Assembly (NCBI GenBank): GCA_944386605.1
Contig: CALXBS010000009.1
Span: forward strand, 1-48,993
Reading direction: 5' to 3'
DNA from: an uncultured Clostridia bacterium
Lineage (GTDB): Bacteria; Bacillota; Clostridia; TANB77; CAG-465
DNA: 48,993 nt
Shown: positions 38,203-45,578 of the stretch, one piece after another
Layout: each line of letters starts with the position of its first letter
Numbering within the stretch: the stretch's first letter is position 1
Position numbers and translations under genes: made by a program
Notes under the pieces: generated by a model
Database searches by the model: none
What the model saw: only the letters and a program-made list of their open reading frames with translations
What the model was told of the DNA's origin: nothing

Positions 38203-39496
38203 TTATCAAATTCAAAAATCAGAAGAATTAGGTGAAACAACTTATATAACCACTCTTAAAAATGGCTTAACAGTATATGTTTGTAAAAAAGAAGGATATA
38301 AGAAAAAGATGGGGTTATTTGGCACCAAGTATGGTTCTATTATTAATGATTTTGTAGATATTTCTACTGGAAAAAGAATACAAGTTCCTGATGGAATTGC
38401 ACATTTCTTGGAGCATAAATTATTTGAAAAAGAAGGAGAGAACGCCTTAGATATGTTTTCTAAAATGGGAGTTTCTTCTAATGCTTATACTACTTTTGAT
38501 CATACAGTTTATTTTTTTGAAACCATAGAAAAATTTGAAGAATCTATTGATATGTTAGTAAAGTTAATTAAAGAACCTTATTTTACAAAAGAAAATGTAG
38601 AAAAAGAACAAGGAATCATTGGGCAGGAAATTAGCATGTATGATGATGATCCAGGGTTTGTTGTATATTTTAATGCTTTACGTGCAATGTATAAAAAACA
38701 TCCTATTAGGATAGATATTGCAGGAACAATTGAAACAATTTCTCATATTGATAAAGATTTATTATATACTTGTTATCATACATTTTATAGTCCACAAAAC
38801 ATGTTTTTTATTGTAGTAGGAGATGTGGATGTAGATGAAACTGTAAAAAGAATAGAGCAAAATATCTGTAAATATGAGGAAAACTATGGAAAGAATGAAA
38901 CTATTTCTAAGATTGAAAAATTTTTAGAAATTGAAGATCGTGAAATAGCACAAAAAGAAATCAGTAAAGCAATGGATATTTATATGCCACAGATATGCTT
39001 AGGATATAAATTAGATGTTGTCACAAAACAAGAGATTTTGAGAAGAGAAGCAATTTGTAGTATGATATCTGATATGTATTTTTCAAAGCTAACAAAATTT
39101 TATGAAGAAGAATATGAAAAAGGAATGATTACAGAGCCTGTTAGTTTTGATTATGAAGGAAGCCAATATTTTTCTCATGTCATATTAAGTTCTGTTACTA
39201 AGAAAGTAAATGAATTAAAAGATGATTTACTAAAATATATTCATAAAATAAAAAATGAACCAATCGATTCTACTTTATTTGAATTAATTAAAAAGAAAAA
39301 ATTAGGTAGCATTGTGATGTCAGCTGAAAATTTAAATATAAGCTATAGGAGAATTATTGAAGCAATTTTAGAAAATGTTGATATTTATGATGACATTGCA
39401 ATTTTGAAATCTATTACAGAAAAGGATATTAGAGAGTTTTTAAATTTGTTAGATGATCATTATATGGCAATTTCTATTGTTACAAACAAACAGTAA
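38195..39496 (+). CDS. ymfH: M16-family zinc peptidase, YmfH type
   Basis: The catalytic partner of the previous gene. The 433 residues have the inverted zinc motif HFLEH (AHFLEHKLFE) and the third ligand in VEKEQGIIGQEISMYDD. The start is the ATG at 38195, seven bases after AGGAGGT; the ATG two codons earlier is too close. Together with YmfF it should form a clam-shell heterodimer. It ends this rightward run. Confidence 0.9.
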   Translation: MYDYQIQKSEELGETTYITTLKNGLTVYVCKKEGYKKKMGLFGTKYGSIINDFVDISTGKRIQVPDGIAHFLEHKLFEKEGENALDMFSKMGVSSNAYTTFDHTVYFFETIEKFEESIDMLVKLIKEPYFTKENVEKEQGIIGQEISMYDDDPGFVVYFNALRAMYKKHPIRIDIAGTIETISHIDKDLLYTCYHTFYSPQNMFFIVVGDVDVDETVKRIEQNICKYEENYGKNETISKIEKFLEIEDREIAQKEISKAMDIYMPQICLGYKLDVVTKQEILRREAICSMISDMYFSKLTKFYEEEYEKGMITEPVSFDYEGSQYFSHVILSSVTKKVNELKDDLLKYIHKIKNEPIDSTLFELIKKKKLGSIVMSAENLNISYRRIIEAILENVDIYDDIAILKSITEKDIREFLNLLDDHYMAISIVTNKQ

Positions 39497-39587
39497 TTTT
39501 TTATCAAAATGTATCGAGTTTTTGCTTTCAATGTATCATTATGAATGGGTCACATATACTACTAGAAATACCATAAAATCAAGGCTT

Positions 39588-39652
39588 TGTCGAAATTTGC
39601 GATCGATTTATGGCATACAAATATTGACATTGTTATACAAAAATGGTATAAA
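39588..39652 (+). promoter_or_regulatory. Spo0A-box-like element and promoter of the Spo0E-like gene
   Basis: TGTCGAAATTTGCGA (39588-39602), then 21 bases, TTGACA (39624-39629), 17 bases, TATAAA (39647-39652). TGTCGAA is the core of a Spo0A box. The same element at the same distance from a -35 recurs at 40896. Confidence 0.65.
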
Positions 39653-39679
39653 TTTTCATAAGAAGGACGATGATGATAT

Positions 39680-39841
39680 ATGATATTAGATGATATAAAC
39701 ATTTTAAAACAAAAATTAGAAAAACAAATTGATACAAATGAACCATATGAAGAAATTTATAAAACCAGTGTAGAGATTGATAAATTGCTAGTAGAATATT
39801 ATAGCAGTTTAAATGATGTTAAAAAAGATTTAAACTGCTAA
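39680..39841 (+). CDS. Spo0E-like aspartyl-phosphate phosphatase
   Basis: A 53-residue protein. It reads as two short helices, INILKQKLEKQID and IYKTSVEIDKLLVEYYSSL. The motif S30-VEI-D34-KLLVEYY matches the SxxLDxLIxxYY signature of Spo0E-like phosphatases, which remove phosphate from Spo0A and block sporulation. The ATG at 39680 is 12 bases after AGAAGGA, slightly far. If the 0A-like box upstream is real, this would be a negative feedback gene. Its end overlaps the converging gene by 23 bases and contains a perfect hairpin. Confidence 0.65.
   Translation: MILDDINILKQKLEKQIDTNEPYEEIYKTSVEIDKLLVEYYSSLNDVKKDLNC
39803..39839. repeat. Perfect 12-base inverted repeat at a convergent overlap
   Basis: AGCAGTTTAAAT (39803-39814) and ATTTAAACTGCT (39828-39839) pair perfectly around a 13-base loop. 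It covers the last codons of the Spo0E-like gene and the end of the opposite gene. No T-run follows on either side, so it is not a standard terminator. Confidence 0.7.
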
Positions 39842-40208
39842 AGTCAATATTTAATAGAATAAGACCTAATATAATGATTAGGATGTAATCTGTATCTGTT
39901 TGAAAAAAGAGCAGAATAATTAGTGTAATTAGAATAATATCATCAATTGCTATATTAAATCCAAAAACTCTTAGATTATTATTCTCAATTTCTACAGGTC
40001 CAAATCGAAAAGATTTCTCATGTCTAGTATCATTTGATGAATTATTAGAAGGTATAGTTTCTTCTAATAATTCATCTTTTTTTTCATTTGTATTTGTCTC
40101 TATATTTTGATTGATGGAAGGAGTAGGTCGATTTCCATTTTGATAGTTTGGATAGTAATTTTGAAAATAATTTCGTTGATAATTATAATACATATTATTT
40201 TTATACAT
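39819..40208 (-). CDS. Small Asn/Tyr-rich protein with C-terminal membrane segments
   Basis: A 129-residue protein that I do not recognise by name. The N-terminus is rich in Tyr and Asn (MYKNNMYYNYQRNYFQNYY), like some spore-coat proteins. After an acidic Asn-rich linker the last 50 residues are hydrophobic, with IDDIILITLIILLFFQ and DYILIIILGLILL as a likely membrane hairpin. The ATG at 40208 follows AAAGGTAG by about ten bases. It is the last gene of a leftward trio. A sporulation role is an inference from composition and surroundings. Confidence 0.65.
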   Translation of the reverse strand: MYKNNMYYNYQRNYFQNYYPNYQNGNRPTPSINQNIETNTNEKKDELLEETIPSNNSSNDTRHEKSFRFGPVEIENNNLRVFGFNIAIDDIILITLIILLFFQTDTDYILIIILGLILLNIDFSSLNLF

Positions 40209-40216
40209 TCCTATCA

Positions 40217-40648
40217 CTACCTTTTTTTAGTAAATGCTTCAAATGCTCTTGCAATTGTAAGCATTGATATGTATTCATTTAATTTATTTTGTCTAGATTC
40301 ACGTAGAAATGGCTTTAGTGAAAGTAATAAATTTTTTTTAGGATCTTCTTTTGAAAGTGAAGACATAATTTGTTGTGCTTTGATAAGAATAGTGGGATCT
40401 ATTCCTAAAGATGAGTCATTGGATGATTCGTTTTGTGTATTAGAATTAAACATACTTAGTATAGAAGATAAATCAAAATTATTAGTGGTATTGGTAGAAT
40501 CAGTATTGTTACTTTCTGTAACTGTTTTTTCTTCTTGATTAGACTCATCTGTCTGCATTTTAGCTTGAATACTTTGGATTAAATCAGATAAAGCTTTTGA
40601 GTTATCATCAGAGTTATTTTCTGTGATATGTTCATTAGATGCCATCAT
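40217..40648 (-). CDS. Acidic low-complexity protein, trio middle gene
   Basis: A 143-residue protein without recognised function. The first 75 residues are rich in Asn, Ser, Thr and Asp. The C-terminal part is ordered and contains KKNLLLSLKPFLRESRQNK followed by a helix. Proteins with this LLxxLKPFLxxxRxxK block are familiar to me from spore-formers, but I cannot name the family. Its ATG overlaps the stop of the upstream gene by one base, so the two are coupled. Confidence 0.65.
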   Translation of the reverse strand: MMASNEHITENNSDDNSKALSDLIQSIQAKMQTDESNQEEKTVTESNNTDSTNTTNNFDLSSILSMFNSNTQNESSNDSSLGIDPTILIKAQQIMSSLSKEDPKKNLLLSLKPFLRESRQNKLNEYISMLTIARAFEAFTKKR

Positions 40649-40821
40649 TATTTATTGCCATTTGTTTTACCAAGCATTCTTACTAAATTATTTAAGTCTT
40701 CACTTGACATGTTTTGAACCATTTTTGTTACTTGTTCAATTTTGGTTTTATCAATGGTAGAAAGAAGTTCTACTAGTTTCGAATTAAGCATATTATCCAT
40801 TCCTTGGTTATTATTGTTCAT
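40648..40821 (-). CDS. Small helical protein, trio first gene
   Basis: A 57-residue protein starting MNNNNQGMDNML and then helical (KLVELLSTIDKTKIEQVTKM). AAAGGAGATG lies before the ATG at 40821, a good site. It is unrecognised. It heads the leftward trio, diverging from the VirB4/CpaE operon across about 140 bases that hold a Spo0A-like box. Confidence 0.6.
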   Translation of the reverse strand: MNNNNQGMDNMLNSKLVELLSTIDKTKIEQVTKMVQNMSSEDLNNLVRMLGKTNGNK

Positions 40822-40895
40822 AAATATCATCTCCTTTGATTCTTTATATTAAAAGTATATGCAGCTTCTTCATGAATGTGAATAAATTTACACAA

Positions 40896-40959
40896 TGTCG
40901 AAACTTGCGATGAAAAGTTAGACAATTTCTATTGACAGAGACTAAAAAAAATGTTATAT
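40896..40959 (+). promoter_or_regulatory. Spo0A-box-like element and promoter of the VirB4/CpaE operon
   Basis: TGTCGAAACTTGCGA (40896-40910), 21 bases, TTGACA (40932-40937), 16 bases, TTATAT (40954-40959). It differs from the element at 39588 by one base in 15 and has the same distance to its -35. It sits between diverging units, so it might act on both. Confidence 0.65.
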
Positions 40960-41008
40960 GTTTATACAAGGAAAATCATTTGATTCTTATATGCAAGTAA
41001 GGAGGAAA

Positions 41009-41545
41009 ATGTTAAGATATAAGAATTTAAAGGAATTGTATAATATTGAAAGTATCAATAATGAGTATATATTAATGAAAAAGAACAACAAGTATTATAA
41101 AAAATATATATATGAAATAACCCCTGTTGTTATTTTAGATTTTTCCGTAGAAACACAAAATACCATTATGGCTTTATATGATGAATTTTTAAGAGAATTA
41201 GATATTTCTATACAGATTTATATGACAAATAGAAAAATGAATCTAGAAGAATATATTCATTCTTTGGAAAGTATTCATAAGGATAAGCAAGAAAAAAGAT
41301 TTAAGGAATTATTAGAAGAGTATTTATCGGATTTAAAAGAAAAAATTAGAATGGAAAAGATTTACATTACAAAGTATTATATTATTGTTAGTTTAGAATT
41401 AAAAAAAGTAGATGATATCAAAATAATTGACAATATTATATATAAATTAAATAAACTAGGATGTGTTGTAAATCGTTTAAATGATAAACAACAATTGGAA
41501 AAAATCCTATATGAAAGTATCAACAAGGAAGAATTATATGGATGA
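41009..41545 (+). CDS. VirB4/TraC N-terminal-domain-like protein
   Basis: A 178-residue soluble protein. The central stretch EITPVVILDFSVETQNTIM and LDISIQIYMTNRKMNLEEYI follows the pattern I know from the N-terminal part of Firmicute conjugation ATPases (a PxxFxLxxxxxQxxIL strand-helix, then FDIQIxI). The ATG at 41009 has AAGGAGG just upstream; a longer in-frame reading to 40958 would begin inside the -10 box. It overlaps the VirB4-like gene by eight bases and probably works with it. Recognition is by pattern only. Confidence 0.6.
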   Translation: MLRYKNLKELYNIESINNEYILMKKNNKYYKKYIYEITPVVILDFSVETQNTIMALYDEFLRELDISIQIYMTNRKMNLEEYIHSLESIHKDKQEKRFKELLEEYLSDLKEKIRMEKIYITKYYIIVSLELKKVDDIKIIDNIIYKLNKLGCVVNRLNDKQQLEKILYESINKEELYG

Positions 41546-43292
41546 GATTTTACCTAGTTATATTAAGAATGTAGATTTTAGATTTATAGAATTAGATCAA
41601 AAATATATAGCAAGTTTAATTATTTCAGGATATCCTAAAAATCTTTGCTTTTTAAATTTTTTTGAAGCTTTACCAAAAGATTTACGATATGATATTTCAA
41701 TATTTATTCAAAAGAGAAACACGATGGAAGTATTAAAAGAGTTAACATATAATATTTCTTCATCTGGTGCAGAAATTAGTACAATTCATGATAATCAAAT
41801 TGATATAGATTTATTAAAACGTTCAAAAGATGAAGCAAAAGAGCTTCGTAGAGAAATTCAGCTAAATAATGAAGAAGTTTTTTCAATTGCTTTTTTTATC
41901 ACCTTTTATTCTAATCAAAAAGAAAGTTTAATCAAAATATTAAAAGATTTTAAAACAAAACTTTTTTCAAGACAGATTTTTTCAGTAGTTAGTAATTTTA
42001 GGCATTTAGATGTCTATCTATTAAATTTACCCATTTTTGATTTTCAAAGTTATTTAATAAAATCCAATAGTTTGTATTTAACAAGAAGTTATCTTAGTAA
42101 TTTATTACCGTTCTATACTAAAAATTTATTTCAAAAAAATGGAATTATTTTAGGCTATACCAAAATAAATAATAGTATGTTTAATATAGATTTTTTTCAT
42201 AAAGATTATTTCAATGCGAATATTTCTATCTTTGGAAGCAGTGGCTCTGGAAAATCCTATTTTGCAAAATTAATGATATTTAGGCAATATATGTTAGGAA
42301 GAGTACAATATATATTTGATCCTGAAGGAGAATATTTACTTTTTATACAAAGAGTAAATGGTGTATGTGTATTATTTCGATCGGATACTCCAAATTTTTT
42401 TAATATTATGCAAATTTATGAGTTTGAGATGAAAGAGTATCGTGAAAAAGTTTTTTATTTTAAAGTAGAAGAAGTGGTGGCATTCCTTTCAAAATTTTTA
42501 GATGACTATGAGGAAAATATAGAAGAAGTACTAAAATCTGCTGTTATAAAAGCGTATGTGAAAAAAGGAATTAATGAAAATTTAAGTAGTATGTATAAAA
42601 TAAAAGATGAAAAGAAAATATATGTAGATAGCGTATTAAAAGAATCTTATGATTTTCCAGTACTTACAGATATATTAAGTAATATAGAAAATGTGAAATT
42701 AAGAAAGAAAATTTCAGACATTATTCAAACCCATTTATATACTTTATCAAATTATACTACTTTTGATGTAAACCATGCTTTAATTCTATTTGAAATTCCT
42801 CATTCCATAAAAAATGCAAGTGTATTTGTACAGTATTTCCTAGATAAAATTTTACTTATTTTAAAATATCAAAAAAGGCAATCTATTATTTATGTAGATG
42901 AAATGTGGCAATATATTACAACAGATCAATTTAATATTGCAAATACATTTTTTATGCTTTTTAAAACAATTCGAAAAAGAAATGCAAGTATTGTTACGAT
43001 TACACAAGACATTACTGACTTTTTAACTTATCAAGATGGACTATATGGAAAAAGTCTTTTAAATAATAGTTCATTTAAATTTTTCTTTAAATTAGAATAT
43101 TTAAATATATCTTTATTAGAAGAATTAGGAATACTTGGGAAAATAGAGTATAAAGATTTGTTAAGTTTAGATAAAGGTGAAACTTTTATGATGTTTAAAA
43201 AGAATTCTGTATTGCTTCATATAAAGGCAAGTAATTTTGAAAAAAAGATAATAGAAGGTGAAAATGATGAAGATATTAGTCGCATTAGATAA
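41538..43292 (+). CDS. VirB4-like P-loop ATPase
   Basis: A 584-residue ATPase resembling the VirB4/TraE motor of type IV secretion and conjugation. An N-terminal domain opens with VDFRFIELDQKYIASLIISG and contains SGYPKN; Walker A is GSSGSGKS near residues 233-240, followed by YIFDPEGEY; Walker B is IIYVDEMWQYI near residue 453, followed by TITQDITDFL. No membrane helix is seen. The ATG at 41538 follows AAGGAAG by six bases. Its neighbours are a VirB4 N-terminal-like protein and a CpaE/MinD-like ATPase, with no relaxase, coupling protein or VirB6/VirB8 nearby. Confidence 0.82.
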   Translation: MDEILPSYIKNVDFRFIELDQKYIASLIISGYPKNLCFLNFFEALPKDLRYDISIFIQKRNTMEVLKELTYNISSSGAEISTIHDNQIDIDLLKRSKDEAKELRREIQLNNEEVFSIAFFITFYSNQKESLIKILKDFKTKLFSRQIFSVVSNFRHLDVYLLNLPIFDFQSYLIKSNSLYLTRSYLSNLLPFYTKNLFQKNGIILGYTKINNSMFNIDFFHKDYFNANISIFGSSGSGKSYFAKLMIFRQYMLGRVQYIFDPEGEYLLFIQRVNGVCVLFRSDTPNFFNIMQIYEFEMKEYREKVFYFKVEEVVAFLSKFLDDYEENIEEVLKSAVIKAYVKKGINENLSSMYKIKDEKKIYVDSVLKESYDFPVLTDILSNIENVKLRKKISDIIQTHLYTLSNYTTFDVNHALILFEIPHSIKNASVFVQYFLDKILLILKYQKRQSIIYVDEMWQYITTDQFNIANTFFMLFKTIRKRNASIVTITQDITDFLTYQDGLYGKSLLNNSSFKFFFKLEYLNISLLEELGILGKIEYKDLLSLDKGETFMMFKKNSVLLHIKASNFEKKIIEGENDEDISRIR

Positions 43293-44433
43293 TCAGGAAA
43301 TTAAACAAAAGATTGATGAGTGTTTTAAAGAAGAGGTGTATCATATTGATTTTGAATCCATGGAAGAAGTTATAGAATTTTTAAGTACACGTTCTGAAGA
43401 ATATATTTTAGTAACAAAGGATAGTTTAAAAGGAAACATTGATAAACGATTATATATTAAACAATTAAAGCTGGCAAATAAGAATGTAAAGATTATATAT
43501 ATTGTTCAAGAGTTAACACAAGAATATAAAGAGTTTTTGTTTGCAAATGAAGTTTTTAATATTTTTGAAGGAAAAAATATTCATATGGATCAACTATTAG
43601 AAAGTATTCAAAACCCTCAGTTTGTTATATATAAAAATAGTCAGATGGAGGAAAAAAGTAATAAAAAAATAATTGGAGTTATAGGTTTATCTGGTGTAGG
43701 AAAATCAGTGATTAGTAGTGCTTTAGCAAAAGATATGTGTGCTAAATTAAGAGGAAAGATTTTATTAGCTGATATGAGTCTTAAAACTCATTCACTAGAT
43801 ATTTATAATAATATTTCTACCAATTTATCATTATATGAGTATTTAAGTCAATGTGAAGAATCAAATTTTAATAAAAAAGAAATAGAAAAGTATATACTAG
43901 AAGATCAAGAAGAAAAGAAGTTAAATTATTTATTAGCAGATGATCATCTTGGGAATTTAAACGAGAAAATGTTGGACAAGCTATATCAATATATGATCGA
44001 TGAATATCAACATATTGTTTTAGATTTAGATACTAATTTAAATCATTTAGTAACTAAATTTTGGTTAGAAAAAGTAACTGATGTAGTTATTGTAATGAAT
44101 CCTAACTATGTGAATATTCGAAATAGTATTGCTTATTTAAGAGATTTGAAAAAGGATTCTATCAAATTATCTATGATTATTAATAAAATTCAAAGAGGGT
44201 CACTAGATTTTTCACAAATTAGATCCTTTTTTAAAGAATATTATATAACTGGTTATATGATGTATAGCAAAAATATAGAAGGATATATTAATGGAAGTAT
44301 ATCCAATATTGTTTTAAATTGTAACTTTGATCGTTTATATAAAAAGATTATGTTAGTGGATGAGAAAATCTCTTTAAAAGAGAGTTATTTGAAAAAATAT
44401 ATGCAAATTAAAAAAAGATTAGAAAATGTTTAG
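43267..44433 (+). CDS. CpaE/MinD-like P-loop ATPase with N-terminal receiver-like domain
   Basis: A 388-residue protein. Residues 1-115 look like a degenerate receiver fold (MKILVALDNQEIKQKIDECF). After it comes a ParA/MinD-type ATPase with the deviant Walker A GLSGVGKSVISS near residues 140-150 and the later HIVLDLDTNLNH and VVIVMNPNYVNIRNS. The layout fits CpaE, which positions secretion or pilus machines at a pole. The ATG at 43267 lies six bases after GAAGGTG; an ATG one codon earlier is possible. It overlaps the VirB4-like gene by 26 bases. Confidence 0.75.
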   Translation: MKILVALDNQEIKQKIDECFKEEVYHIDFESMEEVIEFLSTRSEEYILVTKDSLKGNIDKRLYIKQLKLANKNVKIIYIVQELTQEYKEFLFANEVFNIFEGKNIHMDQLLESIQNPQFVIYKNSQMEEKSNKKIIGVIGLSGVGKSVISSALAKDMCAKLRGKILLADMSLKTHSLDIYNNISTNLSLYEYLSQCEESNFNKKEIEKYILEDQEEKKLNYLLADDHLGNLNEKMLDKLYQYMIDEYQHIVLDLDTNLNHLVTKFWLEKVTDVVIVMNPNYVNIRNSIAYLRDLKKDSIKLSMIINKIQRGSLDFSQIRSFFKEYYITGYMMYSKNIEGYINGSISNIVLNCNFDRLYKKIMLVDEKISLKESYLKKYMQIKKRLENV

Positions 44434-44444
44434 GAGGAATATTT

Positions 44445-45176
44445 ATGCAAAATAGTTTATATGTAGAAAAGACAAATCAAAATATGGAGTTAGACCCAAA
44501 GGTAGATATTAGTTTAGAAAAGAATAAATCAGAGTTTACCAATATGGTAGAAAATGTGTTAGATAAGGGAGCAAATTATATTATCAAAGGAATGCCAATT
44601 AATGATCATATCAAAGATGTATTATTAGATGTAAAAGAAGCCTTTAAGACGAAGGATTTTAAAGAAATTTTAAAAACGGCGGTTGGAAGTAGTATTAGAG
44701 AAGGTTTAGAAATACTTGCATTACCAAAAGAAATATTAAATGATTTGGAAAAGTTTAAAGAAGTAGCTTTAAAAGGTGGGTTAAAAGAAGGAATTTCTGC
44801 AGGAATTGAAATTATTTCAAAGAGATTCTTAGGAAAAAATGTTTATGATGTATATATCAAAGATTTTTTTAATAAAACCAAAGAATTTATTAAAAGTAAT
44901 GATTTTTTAAGTAAACTACAAACAAATGTAGATAGAAGTTTAAGTAAAATAGAAGGATATAAACAAATTTGTAAAGAATGGTATAAGGCATATGATGAAT
45001 TTGATTTAGAAAAGTTAAATACCATAGCAAGTGATTTAAATAATAAAAAAAGTAAAATTCGCTTTGATTTAGAGTGTGTTAATCAAAATAACGTGATTCA
45101 AAATATGACAAAACTTATTAATAATAAAAAAGATAAGTTAACAGAGTTACAAATGCAAATTTGCAATAGTATTTGA
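44445..45176 (+). CDS. Helical protein of the VirB4/CpaE operon, unknown
   Basis: A 243-residue protein, helical throughout, that I do not recognise. Its middle has Gly-spaced amphipathic helices (VALKGGLKEGISAGIEIISK, TAVGSSIREGLEILALPKE) of a kind able to associate with membranes. No signal peptide or classical membrane helix is seen. GGAGG lies before the ATG and the gene starts 11 bases after the CpaE-like stop, so it belongs to the operon. It could be a substrate or a structural partner; nothing in the sequence decides this. Confidence 0.65.
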   Translation: MQNSLYVEKTNQNMELDPKVDISLEKNKSEFTNMVENVLDKGANYIIKGMPINDHIKDVLLDVKEAFKTKDFKEILKTAVGSSIREGLEILALPKEILNDLEKFKEVALKGGLKEGISAGIEIISKRFLGKNVYDVYIKDFFNKTKEFIKSNDFLSKLQTNVDRSLSKIEGYKQICKEWYKAYDEFDLEKLNTIASDLNNKKSKIRFDLECVNQNNVIQNMTKLINNKKDKLTELQMQICNSI

Positions 45177-45185
45177 TAAAAGTAT

Positions 45186-45213
45186 TTGATTTTGTTTTTT
45201 TCTATTGTATAAT
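45186..45213 (+). promoter_or_regulatory. Promoter of the ylbF-like gene
   Basis: TTGATT (45186-45191), 16 bases, TATAAT (45208-45213), 26 bases before the ATG at 45240. Confidence 0.6.
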
Positions 45214-45239
45214 ATATGATGAAAGAAAAAGGTGATAAG

Positions 45240-45578
45240 ATGAATTTTCATGATAAAGTATATGAGCTAGTAAAAGCTTTAAAAGAAACTTATGAGTATA
45301 AAAATTATTTGACTTTGAAACAAGAATTAAAGAATAATAATCAATTGTATGAAAAATTAAAACGTTTCAAAGAGAAGCAACAAAAACATCATTTGAAATA
45401 TTTAAATTCAGAAACAATAGATGAAAAAGAATTACAAGAAATGCAAGATCAATATACAGAACTTACTCAAAATGAATTGTGTAGACAACTTTTTGAAGCT
45501 GAAATGAGGATTAATGTTTTACTTGGTGATATGCAAAAAATCGTAGCTACAGGGATTAAAGAATTAAATGAGTTTTAA
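45240..45578 (+). CDS. YlbF/YmcA family protein
   Basis: A 112-residue helical protein of the YlbF/YmcA (Com_YlbF) family. It begins NFHDKVYELVKALKETYEYKNY and ends with a long helix through GDMQKIVATGIKELNEF. In Bacillus such proteins form a complex that speeds Spo0A phosphorylation and controls RNase Y. AAGGTGATAAG precedes the ATG at 45240. It has its own promoter and overlaps the next gene by 11 bases. Confidence 0.82.
   Translation: MNFHDKVYELVKALKETYEYKNYLTLKQELKNNNQLYEKLKRFKEKQQKHHLKYLNSETIDEKELQEMQDQYTELTQNELCRQLFEAEMRINVLLGDMQKIVATGIKELNEF

Noticed and set aside
39453-39683. A 76-codon frame between ymfH and the Spo0E-like gene
   Set aside because: It overlaps ymfH in another frame, runs through the regulatory element and promoter, and has no binding site.
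40958-41008. Longer N-terminus for the VirB4 N-terminal-like protein
   Set aside because: Its ATG lies in the predicted -10 box and has no binding site; AAGGAGG stands before the ATG at 41009.
39497-45176. Integrative or conjugative element around the VirB4-like gene
   Set aside because: No integrase, relaxase, coupling protein, att-like direct repeats or tRNA insertion point is seen, and base composition matches the chromosome.
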